Assembly: GCA_002345675.1 (NCBI GenBank)
Contig: DDWL01000019.1
Coordinates: 1 to 64,000 of the forward strand
From: Bacteroidales bacterium UBA2287
GTDB lineage: Bacteria; Bacteroidota; Bacteroidia; Bacteroidales; Tenuifilaceae
DNA: 64,000 nucleotides
Direction of reading: 5' to 3'
The notes beneath the pieces are model-generated. The model did no database searches. It saw only the letters and a program-made list of their open reading frames with translations, and was not told where the DNA came from. A program made the translations under genes and the position numbers. Below are positions 1 through 7,216 of the stretch, piece after piece (the first letter of the stretch is position 1; the number at the start of each line of letters is the position of its first letter).

Positions 1-111
1 TTAAATATTAATCATTACTTAATATTTGTTTGAAAAGATGATGCAATAATCTTTTATTTGACAATCGATTTCACTTAAACTTGCGCGTCTGATTCAATTT
101 TTTAAAATACT

Positions 112-274
112 TTGGCTGTAGTTAAAAATAGTGTATAATATTCAGGGCTAAAGCCCTGTAGTAATAGTGGTTCATTAACCCCAGGCTTAAGCCTGGGGTT
201 ATAAATGTGAAGTCTAATTGGACTTTAGTCCATAAACTGTTATAGTTTGCAACGCTATTTTTAACTACAGCCAA
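112..274. repeat. MITE-like element with three internal hairpins
   Basis: The element is bounded by a perfect 20-bp inverted repeat (112-131 and 255-274). Inside are three palindromes: CAGGGCTAAAGCCCTG at 143-158, a perfect 24-bp palindrome at 177-200 centred on GGCTTAAGCC, and TGGACTTTAGTCCA at 219-232. It has no coding capacity and lies downstream of the acylphosphatase gene. A second element of the same design is at 41507-41640. This is the only structure seen in the gene-free first 327 bases. Mobility is inferred from form alone. Confidence 0.6.
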
Positions 275-327
275 TGCTTTGCAAAAGTAGCTGACAGGCA
301 TAAGATTACCAAAAGCAAATTCTTTTA

Positions 328-606
328 TTATTGAATTGTAAAGCCTATGTATTTTTTGGGAGAAATTTTACTCACCACAACATCGTGTACTTGAGCAAAG
401 GCAGGACCTTTTCGGCAACTTTCAACTAACTGGCTAATTGCGTCAGCATTACCTTCAACTTCAGCATAAACGCTGCCATTTGGCAGGTTCTGAACATAAC
501 CGTTTAAGCCTAGTTCATTTGCTTTTTTAAGCACAAAGTAACGGTAGCCAACACCTTGAACTTTGCCAGTTATGGTTAGTGAAGCTGAAATGATATTGGA
601 ATACAT
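328..606 (-). CDS. acyP: Acylphosphatase
   Basis: Small cytosolic enzyme that hydrolyses acyl phosphates such as acetyl phosphate or carbamoyl phosphate. The 92-residue product has the usual length for the family. The phosphate-binding loop GKVQGVGYR is at residues 14-22, with catalytic Arg22. The conserved Asn40 lies in YVQNLPNGSV, followed by the VYAEVEG strand. I chose the ATG at 606 rather than the upstream frame start at 645 because the extra 13 residues (MNCNCIYHFNVNS) do not look like this family. It is a monocistronic-looking gene convergent with nothing obvious; a MITE-like repeat lies immediately downstream. Confidence 0.93.
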   Translation of the reverse strand: MYSNIISASLTITGKVQGVGYRYFVLKKANELGLNGYVQNLPNGSVYAEVEGNADAISQLVESCRKGPAFAQVHDVVVSKISPKKYIGFTIQ

Positions 607-663
607 AGAATTAACGTTGAAGTGATATATGCAATTGCAATTCAATTACACACCAAACAATTT

Positions 664-2034
664 CTAACTTTTGTAAATATTTAATAGGCGAGGCAACTGA
701 TTAATCATGTATAAGGGCAACGATAAAAGATGAAAGGTAATTTCGGAGTTGGATGCACCTGATCTAACCCTTGTAGTAAACTCTCCAATAGTTGGTATGT
801 CGGTATTTAAGCGTATTCCCGTTTTTATTTTTTTCTCAAATAAAAAAACATGCATTGACTTTAAGGTACCTGTTTTTCCAGCCTTTACCTCTACTGGATA
901 CACAAAATTGTTGTGCTGAAATAAAAAGTCAACTTCTGCATTGGCGTTTTTTTCATCTCTAATCCAATAATATAATTGTGGTTCGATAAATGAGGTGCCC
1001 GTAACTAATAATTCCTGATTGGCGAATTGCTCAGCCAGAGCTCCCTCATTAATTGTTAGTATTGTTAATGGGTCGATTAATTGTATTTTACAAATATGAT
1101 TTGCCAAACCAATGTCTAAAAAAAACGCCTTGAAAATATCGTTATTAATATGTGTTGTGAGTGGAACGCCCGATGAAGCTGTATGTTTTACGAGGTTTAC
1201 AACCCTACTCATTTCGAGTTTATAAAATGCCTCTTTAAGGTTAATTGAACGAATTTCCTTATCGATATTGACATATTTTATTTTTTTGCCTGTATTTTGA
1301 GCCACATAATCTAATACTTTGGAAAGATGTCGTTGCTGACTTCTGCTTCCGTATTTTGCAAAATCGTATTGCAGCGATGTTAAAATACTGCTATGAACAC
1401 GTTCAACTTCGATTAACTTTTGACTATCAACAAAAACCTTTACTGCCTCGGGCATGCCACCAATAAAAAAATAGTAACGCATTATATCGAGTAGTTTTTT
1501 ATGTATTGCCTCGCTGAATGGAATGCCAAATGTATAATTATCGAGGTAATCGACTAGCTTGTTTTCAGTTATTGCCCATAAAAACTCCCTGAAATTCATT
1601 GGGTACATATAGCAAAATTCCACCCTGCCAACAGGCATTGAAAGCTTTATTTCGCTAAGAGTATGGTCGAGAAGCGAACCAGCAGCAATGATGTGCAGCT
1701 CTGGAATTTGCTCATAAAAATATCTTAAAGAAACAATGGCTTCGGGACAAGCTTGAATTTCATCAATAAAAAGCAATGTTTCACCAGGTTTAATATCAGT
1801 ATTCGTAAGTATTGACAACTCCTGAACAATGCTTTTAGGATTTGTGGATTTGAAAATATTTTTTAGTTCGGGCGATTCTTCCAAATTAACGTTCACAGAA
1901 TTAAGAAACTGACTATTTGCAAATTCGTTTATTGTGTAAGTTTTACCCACCTGACGGGCTCCCCTTACTATTAATGGTTTACGATTATTTCGATTTTTCC
2001 ATTCAATAAACAATTGGATAATCTCTCTTTTCAT
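664..2034 (-). CDS. ATP-binding protein, AAA domain plus DUF4143
   Basis: Predicted P-loop ATPase of the large AAA/DUF4143 family common in Bacteroidota and archaea; its cellular role is unknown. A 456-residue product starts at the ATG at 2034; the frame extends four codons upstream (MYYN) but MKREIIQLF is the usual family start. Walker A GARQVGKT is at residues 25-32 and Walker B LLFIDEIQ near residues 84-91. The C-terminal half holds the DUF4143 region, ending in a PD-(D/E)XK-like stretch (AEVDFLFQHNN ... PVEVKAGKTG), which is typical of the family and suggests a nuclease-like fold. It stands alone, with its own promoter-like boxes upstream. These genes are often laterally transferred, but nothing here proves that. 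Confidence 0.88.
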   Translation of the reverse strand: MKREIIQLFIEWKNRNNRKPLIVRGARQVGKTYTINEFANSQFLNSVNVNLEESPELKNIFKSTNPKSIVQELSILTNTDIKPGETLLFIDEIQACPEAIVSLRYFYEQIPELHIIAAGSLLDHTLSEIKLSMPVGRVEFCYMYPMNFREFLWAITENKLVDYLDNYTFGIPFSEAIHKKLLDIMRYYFFIGGMPEAVKVFVDSQKLIEVERVHSSILTSLQYDFAKYGSRSQQRHLSKVLDYVAQNTGKKIKYVNIDKEIRSINLKEAFYKLEMSRVVNLVKHTASSGVPLTTHINNDIFKAFFLDIGLANHICKIQLIDPLTILTINEGALAEQFANQELLVTGTSFIEPQLYYWIRDEKNANAEVDFLFQHNNFVYPVEVKAGKTGTLKSMHVFLFEKKIKTGIRLNTDIPTIGEFTTRVRSGASNSEITFHLLSLPLYMINQLPRLLNIYKS

Positions 2035-2067
2035 GTTGTAATACAATTGTGTTTTGGCAATTTATTG

Positions 2068-2098
2068 CAAATATAGTTGCATTTATTTAAATTACAGA
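2068..2098 (-). promoter_or_regulatory. Promoter of the AAA/DUF4143 gene
   Basis: On the minus strand a TCTG box (2098-2095) is followed after 19 bases by TATATTTG (2075-2068), matching the Bacteroidota TTTG / TAnnTTTG promoter pattern with one mismatch in the upstream box. The start codon is at 2034. Confidence 0.5.
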
Positions 2099-2117
2099 TA
2101 ATATCAAAATAAATTAC

Positions 2118-2149
2118 AAAAAAGGGCTGACAAATGCCAACCCCTTTTT
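2118..2149 (-). terminator. Terminator of the lipoprotein gene
   Basis: Imperfect hairpin with an AAAAAGGG / CCCCTTTTT outer stem, 20 bases past the lipoprotein stop codon, giving a U-rich run on the minus strand. Confidence 0.55.
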
Positions 2150-2168
2150 AATGAACTTAAGTATTATA

Positions 2169-2885
2169 TTAGTTCCAAGAACCAGAAATGGTTGTTGAGC
2201 CATCCTTAACCCACCACGAGCCACTTCCATTTGCATTCCAAGAAACTTGAACTATTTGAACTGCACCTTCGAACATTTTAAAGTATCCGCTATTGTCAGC
2301 TTTATCGAGAACTAAAAACTTAATTGACTCGCTGTCGTCATCGCCATACCACATCATTTCAGCAGAAAAGTCATTTGAAGCGTTTATGGTCCAATCATAA
2401 TCCCATAGCACAGGATGGGTGCCTTCTGGACTGTAAATAGCCCAACTACCCTCTTTACCTGTTTTAAGTTCTTCGGCTTCAATAAATGTGAAACGTGTAG
2501 TATTAGGAAAAGCATACTCATACTTCCATACGTATTTATCAGCAAACTCAGTAAATGTCATCCAGTACGAGTAACCGCCATAAGTCCAAAAATAAACAGT
2601 ACCATCGCTTTTATCGCCACCTGTTTGGGCGTTTTCTGGAATAGTAAAACTTGACCCATAAGCAGCAAGACCATTGGCAATACCCATCCATGCAGTTGCC
2701 ATTGCTGCATTAGGATCAGTTGAATTTTGTAGACCAGCAGGAGTTTCAATTAAAGTTGTACGAGTTGAAGCTACTGGTTTTTTGTAAGTAACCTCTGGCT
2801 CTGGTTCTGGCTCGTCCTTGCTACACGAAACGTTAAGTAATAAAGGTGCAGCTAAAAGCAAATAGAATAATTTGAACTTGTTCAT
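2169..2885 (-). CDS. Surface lipoprotein of unknown function
   Basis: A 238-residue secreted lipoprotein. The signal peptide (residues 1-20) ends at a lipobox with Cys21. The next residues, SKDEPEPEPEV, are strongly acidic, which is the known Bacteroidota lipoprotein export signal for placement on the cell surface. The mature part is rich in Trp, Tyr and Gly (YFWTYGGYSYWMTF) and ends in SWN, so it is probably an all-beta domain. I do not recognise a named family. It has its own promoter and terminator and no operon partners, so context gives no clue to its function. Confidence 0.8.
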   Translation of the reverse strand: MNKFKLFYLLLAAPLLLNVSCSKDEPEPEPEVTYKKPVASTRTTLIETPAGLQNSTDPNAAMATAWMGIANGLAAYGSSFTIPENAQTGGDKSDGTVYFWTYGGYSYWMTFTEFADKYVWKYEYAFPNTTRFTFIEAEELKTGKEGSWAIYSPEGTHPVLWDYDWTINASNDFSAEMMWYGDDDSESIKFLVLDKADNSGYFKMFEGAVQIVQVSWNANGSGSWWVKDGSTTISGSWN

Positions 2886-2928
2886 TGTGTTGGGTTTTTA
2901 AAAGGTTAGTAACTTAGGTTTATGGTAT

Positions 2929-2959
2929 CAAAAGTATTAACAATTTAAATTATAGCAAT
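2929..2959 (-). promoter_or_regulatory. Promoter of the lipoprotein gene
   Basis: Minus-strand ATTG (2959-2956), 19-base spacer, then TACTTTTG (2936-2929), an exact TAnnTTTG box. The start codon is at 2885, leaving a leader of roughly 35-40 bases. Confidence 0.6.
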
Positions 2960-2997
2960 CCACGAAAAAGAGGAATTTTATTCTTGGTAGTCAATTT

Positions 2998-3840
2998 TTA
3001 GCTACGCACAAGTCTTATTCCATTCTCCTCAATGGTAATATGCTGCATTCGGTAAAGGGTTCCAACGGCCTTTTTAAAGTTTTTTTTGCTCATTGCCAAC
3101 TCACGGTAAATTGTTTCGGGATCGGTTTTGTCGCAAAGGGGTAAATAACCATTCGCTTCGCCAAGGGCATTCAACAATTGCTGTGCCAAGTCGTCGAGCT
3201 TTTCGTGACCAATTCTGTCGAGCGAAATGTCGAGCTTATCGTCGTCGCGTAATTTTTTAATGTAACCCTTTGTTCGTAGGCCAGTGCGTATTGGTTTGAA
3301 AATTTCGTTTTTGTAAATAACACCCCAGTGCAAACTGTTTACTATAACATTATACCCAAGTTCGCTTTGATTGCAAATTAGCAAGTCGACTTCCTGTCCT
3401 CGTTCGTAATCGGGCATTACATTGTCCAAAAACTTATCGATTTTTGCCGAACCCACAAGGCGGTTTGTTTCGGTGTCGAGGTAAATGCGAACAACGTACC
3501 AGCGGCCAACCTCCATTCGCATTTTTTGCTCTCGGAAGGGAACCAAAAGGTCCTTGGTTAATCCCCAATCGAGAAATGCGCCCATTTGGTTAACAGTTAT
3601 AACCTTTAAAAAAGCAAATTCGTCGACAGTAGCAACTGGCTTTTCGGTTGTAGCAACCAAACGATCCTCCGAGTCGAGGTAAATAAACACATCTACCTCA
3701 TCGCCCTCTTTAGCGTCGAGCGGAACATAACGAATAGGCATTAGAATTTCACCCAAATCGCCACCATCTAAATAAACCCCAAAGGGCACTAGTTTCTTAA
3801 CTTTAAGCGTATTATATTTACCAATTTCAGCCATTTTCAC
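2998..3840 (-). CDS. CvfB/YitL-type S1 RNA-binding protein
   Basis: Cytosolic protein of the CvfB family, built from S1-like OB-fold domains followed by a winged helix; characterised members affect virulence-factor expression in Staphylococcus and bind RNA. The 280 residues match the family length. S1-like segments are visible near residues 7-60 (KKLVPFGVYLDGGDLGEILMP), 70-135 (VNQMGAFLDWGLTKDLLVPF) and 145-215 (GYNVIVNSLHWGVIYKNEIF). The C-terminal part (LPLCDKTDPETIYRELAMSKKNFKKAVGTLYRMQHI) is the winged helix. The ATG at 3834 is an equally good start. It is a single gene; a weak TACCTTTC promoter box lies at 3864-3857. Confidence 0.9.
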   Translation of the reverse strand: MKMAEIGKYNTLKVKKLVPFGVYLDGGDLGEILMPIRYVPLDAKEGDEVDVFIYLDSEDRLVATTEKPVATVDEFAFLKVITVNQMGAFLDWGLTKDLLVPFREQKMRMEVGRWYVVRIYLDTETNRLVGSAKIDKFLDNVMPDYERGQEVDLLICNQSELGYNVIVNSLHWGVIYKNEIFKPIRTGLRTKGYIKKLRDDDKLDISLDRIGHEKLDDLAQQLLNALGEANGYLPLCDKTDPETIYRELAMSKKNFKKAVGTLYRMQHITIEENGIRLVRS

Positions 3841-3905
3841 ATTTTTAATTAATCTCGAAAGGTACGCTATTTATTGCATTTATTGACAAGTATACCAGAC
3901 TTTCA

Positions 3906-3989
3906 GTTCACAGTCTTCAGTCTTCAGTCCGCAGTCTTCATTCTACATTCCTTCGGTCTTCCGACTTCGGTCTTCCGACTTCGGTCTTC
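3906..3989. repeat. Intergenic short-period repeat tract
   Basis: Tract of CTTCAGTC-like words, then nearly three units of a 14-bp repeat, TTCGGTCTTCCGAC (3952-3965, 3966-3979, partial 3980-3989). The reverse-complement family recurs at 6641-6696. Confidence 0.8.
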
Positions 3990-3999
3990 AACAATCATT

Positions 4000-4027
4000 C
4001 AATCCCCCGATAACTATCGGGGCAATC
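4000..4027. repeat. 18-bp hairpin copy 1 with flanking CAATC repeats
   Basis: CCCCGATAACTATCGGGG at 4005-4022 (8-bp stem, 2-base loop) is flanked directly by CAATC at 4000-4004 and 4023-4027. It is the reverse complement of the copies at 40351 and 61291. Confidence 0.8.
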
Positions 4028-4107
4028 ATCCAACATCAAATATCTAACATCAAAAACTCCTCATAATTCTCCCAAAATATTTACCTTCGTGGCATAAATT
4101 CGTTACC

Positions 4108-5349
4108 ATGGCGCTACTTATAAAAAATATAAAGAAACTAGTTCAGGCTGAAGATACACCTCGGGTTTGGGTTGCTGGAGCCGATATGGCTCAACTACCC
4201 TGTATAGACAATGCATTCCTTTTAATGGACAATGGCTTAATAGTCGACTTTGGTCCAATGAGCAAAATGCCCATAGTTTCGGCAAATGCTGAAGTTATTG
4301 ATGCAGCTGGCTGCTTGGTGATGCCTTCGTTTTGCGATTCGCACACACATTTGGTTTATGCCGGTAGCCGCGAAGTTGAGTATGTCGATAAAATTCGAGG
4401 CCTTTCGTACGAAGAAATTGCCAAGCGAGGCGGAGGAATCCTTAATTCGGCTAAACTTCTTCACAATACTTCGGAAGAAGAACTTTACCGCCAGTCGCTC
4501 GAAAGAATTAACGAGATTATTGCACTTGGCACTGGTGCTGTTGAAATAAAGAGCGGTTACGGCTTAACCGTTGACGATGAACTGAAAATGCTTCGAGTTA
4601 TTCGTCGCCTAAAGGAAACTACACCTATTACTATAAGGGCAACTTTTTTGGGTGCTCATGCAGTTCCTTCGGAATATAAAGGACGACAGGACGACTATGT
4701 CGATTTAATTATTAACGAAATGATTCCGATGGTTGCCGCCGACGATTTGGCCGACTTTATTGATGTATTTTGCGACAAAGGATTTTTTACGGTTGAAGAA
4801 ACCGACAGGATGCTAATGGCCGGACTTAAGCATGGGCTTCTTCCAAAAATTCATGCCAACGAGTTAGCTAATTCGGGTGGAATTCAGGTTGGCGTAAAGT
4901 ACGAAGCCTTATCGGTCGACCATCTTGAGTTTACTGGCGACGACGAAATTAAATGCCTTCTCAACTCCGAAACAATGCCAACTCTTTTACCCGGTGCAGC
5001 ATTCTTCCTTGGCATGGTTTACCCACCAGCACGAAAAATGATTGAAGCGGGGTTGCCACTTGCCATGGCATCGGATTTTAATCCGGGCTCTTCGCCCTCG
5101 GGCGATATGAAGTTCATTTTGTCGTTAGGCTGTATAATTATGCGCCTTTTACCCGAGGAAGCAATTAACGCAACCACAATAAACTCGGCCTACGCAATGG
5201 GCATTTCCGACACTCACGGCAGCATTGCCCGAGGGAAAGTGGCTAATGTATTTATAACCAAGCCCATTTCGGGATACGAGTACTTACCATACGCCTATAC
5301 AACAAAACTTGTTGATAGGGTTATACTTAATGGCAAAGTAATTGAGTAG
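4108..5349 (+). CDS. hutI: Imidazolonepropionase
   Basis: Hydrolyses 4-imidazolone-5-propanoate to N-formimidoyl-L-glutamate, the third step of histidine degradation. The 413 residues are a full-length amidohydrolase-superfamily metalloenzyme. The metal-binding HTH motif is at residues 79-81 (FCDSHTHLVYAGSREVEY), followed by further ligands in GAHAVP, HANELA and ASDFNPGSSPS. The product is the substrate of the FtcD-type transferase at 7217, so the two genes belong to the same pathway although about 1.9 kb of other genes lies between them. HutH and HutU are not in this window. A near-consensus promoter box, TACCTTCG, lies at 4082-4089 just before the start. Confidence 0.97.
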   Translation: MALLIKNIKKLVQAEDTPRVWVAGADMAQLPCIDNAFLLMDNGLIVDFGPMSKMPIVSANAEVIDAAGCLVMPSFCDSHTHLVYAGSREVEYVDKIRGLSYEEIAKRGGGILNSAKLLHNTSEEELYRQSLERINEIIALGTGAVEIKSGYGLTVDDELKMLRVIRRLKETTPITIRATFLGAHAVPSEYKGRQDDYVDLIINEMIPMVAADDLADFIDVFCDKGFFTVEETDRMLMAGLKHGLLPKIHANELANSGGIQVGVKYEALSVDHLEFTGDDEIKCLLNSETMPTLLPGAAFFLGMVYPPARKMIEAGLPLAMASDFNPGSSPSGDMKFILSLGCIIMRLLPEEAINATTINSAYAMGISDTHGSIARGKVANVFITKPISGYEYLPYAYTTKLVDRVILNGKVIE

Positions 5350-5368
5350 TTAGAATTCTTAGTAAATT

Positions 5369-5737
5369 ATGAAAACCTTGTTGAAAGATTCTGAATACAC
5401 AAATTGGATTGAGCAAATTAAAGATCTTGTCAAACGGACACAGATTAAAGCCTCAATTATTGTTAATCAGGAACTCATCAAACTATATTGGCAAATCGGC
5501 AAGTCCTTATCTGAGGCATCAATTCAAAAAAAGTGGGGGACCTCTGTTGTTGAAACGCTTTCGAAAGAACTTTCATCTACATTTCCAAATCAACAAGGCT
5601 TCTCGAGGAGCAACCTCTTTGCAATGAAGAAGCTTTATGAATTCTACAATGATTCTAGCATTTCAAAAGAAATAATCCAACAACTTGTTGGACAAATACC
5701 ATTTCATTCAAATCACACGGTTTTATGCAGAATTTGA
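5369..5737 (+). pseudogene. Truncated DUF1016 (YhcG-type nuclease) remnant
   Basis: The 122 codons match the N-terminal helical domain of the DUF1016/YhcG family (NQELIKLYWQIGKSL, SRSNLFAMKKLYEFY, QQLVGQIP). Full proteins are roughly 330-380 residues and carry a C-terminal PD-(D/E)XK nuclease-like domain, which is absent here. Similarity stops just after VGQIP, at the point where members usually read WGHN; here the frame runs into FHSNHTVLCRI and stops. A 9-bp tandem repeat follows within 25 bases, so a deletion probably removed the 3' two-thirds. It starts 20 bases after hutI. It could be expressed as a short fragment, but a nuclease function is lost. Confidence 0.8.
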
Positions 5738-5760
5738 TTTTAAAAAATATCGTCAGCGAT

Positions 5761-5796
5761 TATCTGCGGTATCTGCGGTATCTCTGGTATCTGCGA
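5761..5796. repeat. 9-bp tandem repeat (TATCTGCGG)
   Basis: Four units of TATCTGCGG with two variant copies (TATCTCTGG, TATCTGCGA), immediately downstream of the DUF1016 remnant. Confidence 0.85.
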
Positions 5797-5908
5797 GAGA
5801 AAGTATTTTAAAAATCATTTACAGATATCAGAAAACATGAAAGAAAATGGATTAACTACAAACCAGTGAAATACAAATATTTGTTTTAACTCTACTAAAT
5901 AATCCCAC

Positions 5909-6634
5909 ATGAAAAAATCAATAGCAATAAGTTCACTAGCGTTAATCCTCGCAATTTTTACAAACTGCGCCCAACTTAACATTTCACTTCCAACCACTAC
6001 TTCAAATCAAAATTCAGGGCTTTCAACAGCCGAAGTAATTCGAGGGTTAAAAGAAGCACTCGAATTGGGCGCAAAAAAATCGGGGCAATCGGCCTCAAAA
6101 GTCGATGGATTCTATAAAAACCAACTTTTATTTATCCCTTTTCCTCCCGAAGCCATTAAGGTGAAAAACACGCTGGAAAAAGCAGGCATGCAAAAACCTG
6201 TCGACGACTTTGTGCTTTCGCTCAATCGTGCCGCCGAGGATGCTGCCCAGCGTGCATACCCAATTTTCGCATCGGCCATTACTGGCATGACAATTACCGA
6301 TGCCATGGGCATACTAAAGGGAGCCGACAATGCTGCTACAAATTACTTAATGCAAAAAACAACATCGCAGCTAAAAGCCGAATTTAAACCAATAGTTAAG
6401 CAATCAATCGAAAAAGTAAAGGTAACCAGCTACTGGAATCCAGTTGTAACCAACTACAATCGGCTTACAGTTCTAACAGGTGGCGAGCAAGTTAACCCCG
6501 ACCTCGAAAACTACATTACCGACAAAGCCATTGAAGGTCTTTTTAAACTAGTTGAAAACGAGGAAAAACTCATTCGTAAAGATCCAGCGGCTAGGGTGAC
6601 AGATATTTTGAAGAAGGTTTTTGGAGGGCAGTAA
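5909..6634 (+). CDS. DUF4197 lipoprotein
   Basis: A 241-residue envelope protein of the DUF4197 family, whose function is not known. The signal peptide ends at Cys20 (FTNC), consistent with a lipoprotein. There is no acidic run after the cysteine (AQLNISLP), so it may stay facing the periplasm. The family core is clear: GLKEALELGAKKSG, then FPPEAIKVKNTLEKAG, FVLSLNRAAEDAAQRA, and ITDAMGILKGADNAATNYLMQKT, ending DPAARVTDILKKVFG. It is probably helical. It sits between the DUF1016 remnant and a repeat tract and has no obvious operon partner. Confidence 0.9.
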   Translation: MKKSIAISSLALILAIFTNCAQLNISLPTTTSNQNSGLSTAEVIRGLKEALELGAKKSGQSASKVDGFYKNQLLFIPFPPEAIKVKNTLEKAGMQKPVDDFVLSLNRAAEDAAQRAYPIFASAITGMTITDAMGILKGADNAATNYLMQKTTSQLKAEFKPIVKQSIEKVKVTSYWNPVVTNYNRLTVLTGGEQVNPDLENYITDKAIEGLFKLVENEEKLIRKDPAARVTDILKKVFGGQ

Positions 6635-6640
6635 GAAAGT

Positions 6641-6714
6641 CCGAAGACGGAAGTCCGAAGACGGAAGACCGAAGACGGAAGACCGAAGACGGAAGACGGA
6701 AGTCGGAAGTCTGG
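6641..6714. repeat. 14-bp tandem repeat tract
   Basis: Four units of CCGAAGACGGAAGW (6641-6654, 6655-6668, 6669-6682, 6683-6696) followed by degenerate copies. It starts seven bases after the DUF4197 stop codon and is in opposite orientation to the tracts at 3952 and 7155. Confidence 0.88.
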
Positions 6715-6763
6715 AGTTCGAAGTAATGTTAGTGCAACAGAAATAAATAATATGTAAAGAATT

Positions 6764-7117
6764 ATGAAGTTTAAATTTGAACAGCTTATTATTTGGCAAA
6801 AGGCCATGGATTTTGGTGAAAGCATAAACACACTATCATTAACCTTTCCTAAAAAGGAGATATTTAATCTAACTTCTCAAATATGCAGGGCAGCCGATTC
6901 AATTGCTCTTAACATTTCTGAAGGCTCAACTGGGCAAACTAATCCTGAATTTAAAAAATTCCTTGGCTACTCTATTCGGTCATTAGCCGAAACAGTTACT
7001 TGTCTTCACAAGGCAATACGAAGAAAATATATTTCCCAAGCTGAATTCGAAGAACACTACGAATTCGCTTTCAACTTAATGAATATGATTGTAGCATTCA
7101 GAAAAAAAGTCGATTGA
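6764..7117 (+). CDS. Four-helix bundle protein (S23/IVS family)
   Basis: A 117-residue cytosolic helical protein of the TIGR02436 four-helix-bundle family, also called the 23S rRNA intervening-sequence or S23 family. Biochemical function is unknown; relatives include the Avd accessory proteins of diversity-generating retroelements. Family signatures are FEQLIIWQKAMDF near the N-terminus, ICRAADSIALNISEGSTGQTNPEFKKFLGYSIRSLAE in the middle, and a final helix with FAFNLMNMIVAFRKK. No reverse transcriptase or rRNA gene is nearby. The gene lies between two related short-repeat tracts in opposite orientation (6641-6714 and 7155-7185). Confidence 0.92.
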   Translation: MKFKFEQLIIWQKAMDFGESINTLSLTFPKKEIFNLTSQICRAADSIALNISEGSTGQTNPEFKKFLGYSIRSLAETVTCLHKAIRRKYISQAEFEEHYEFAFNLMNMIVAFRKKVD

Positions 7118-7154
7118 TAAACTGTAACCTGAAGCATTTACGCATTAGCCCACG

Positions 7155-7185
7155 CTTCGGTCTCCCGACTTCGGTCTTCGGTCTT
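7155..7185. repeat. Short CTTCGGTC repeat tract
   Basis: CTTCGGTCTCCCGACTTCGG followed by TCTTCGGTCTT. It is the same family as 3952-3989 and the inverse of 6641-6696, and lies 32 bases before the ftcD start. Confidence 0.75.
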
Positions 7186-7216
7186 AAAACTAACTCAATA
7201 ACATACTTTTCCCCCC

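Noticed and set aside
328..645. Longer acylphosphatase start at 645
   Set aside because: The extra 13 residues do not resemble the family and the ATG at 606 gives the usual length.
5815..5997. 60-codon frame antisense to the start of the DUF4197 gene
   Set aside because: No signal peptide or family feature, and it overlaps the signal-peptide region of a well-supported gene.
6764..7117. Diversity-generating retroelement accessory gene (avd)
   Set aside because: The protein family fits, but there is no reverse transcriptase or template/variable repeat pair in the window; the variable FISUMP heads also show no template repeat nearby.
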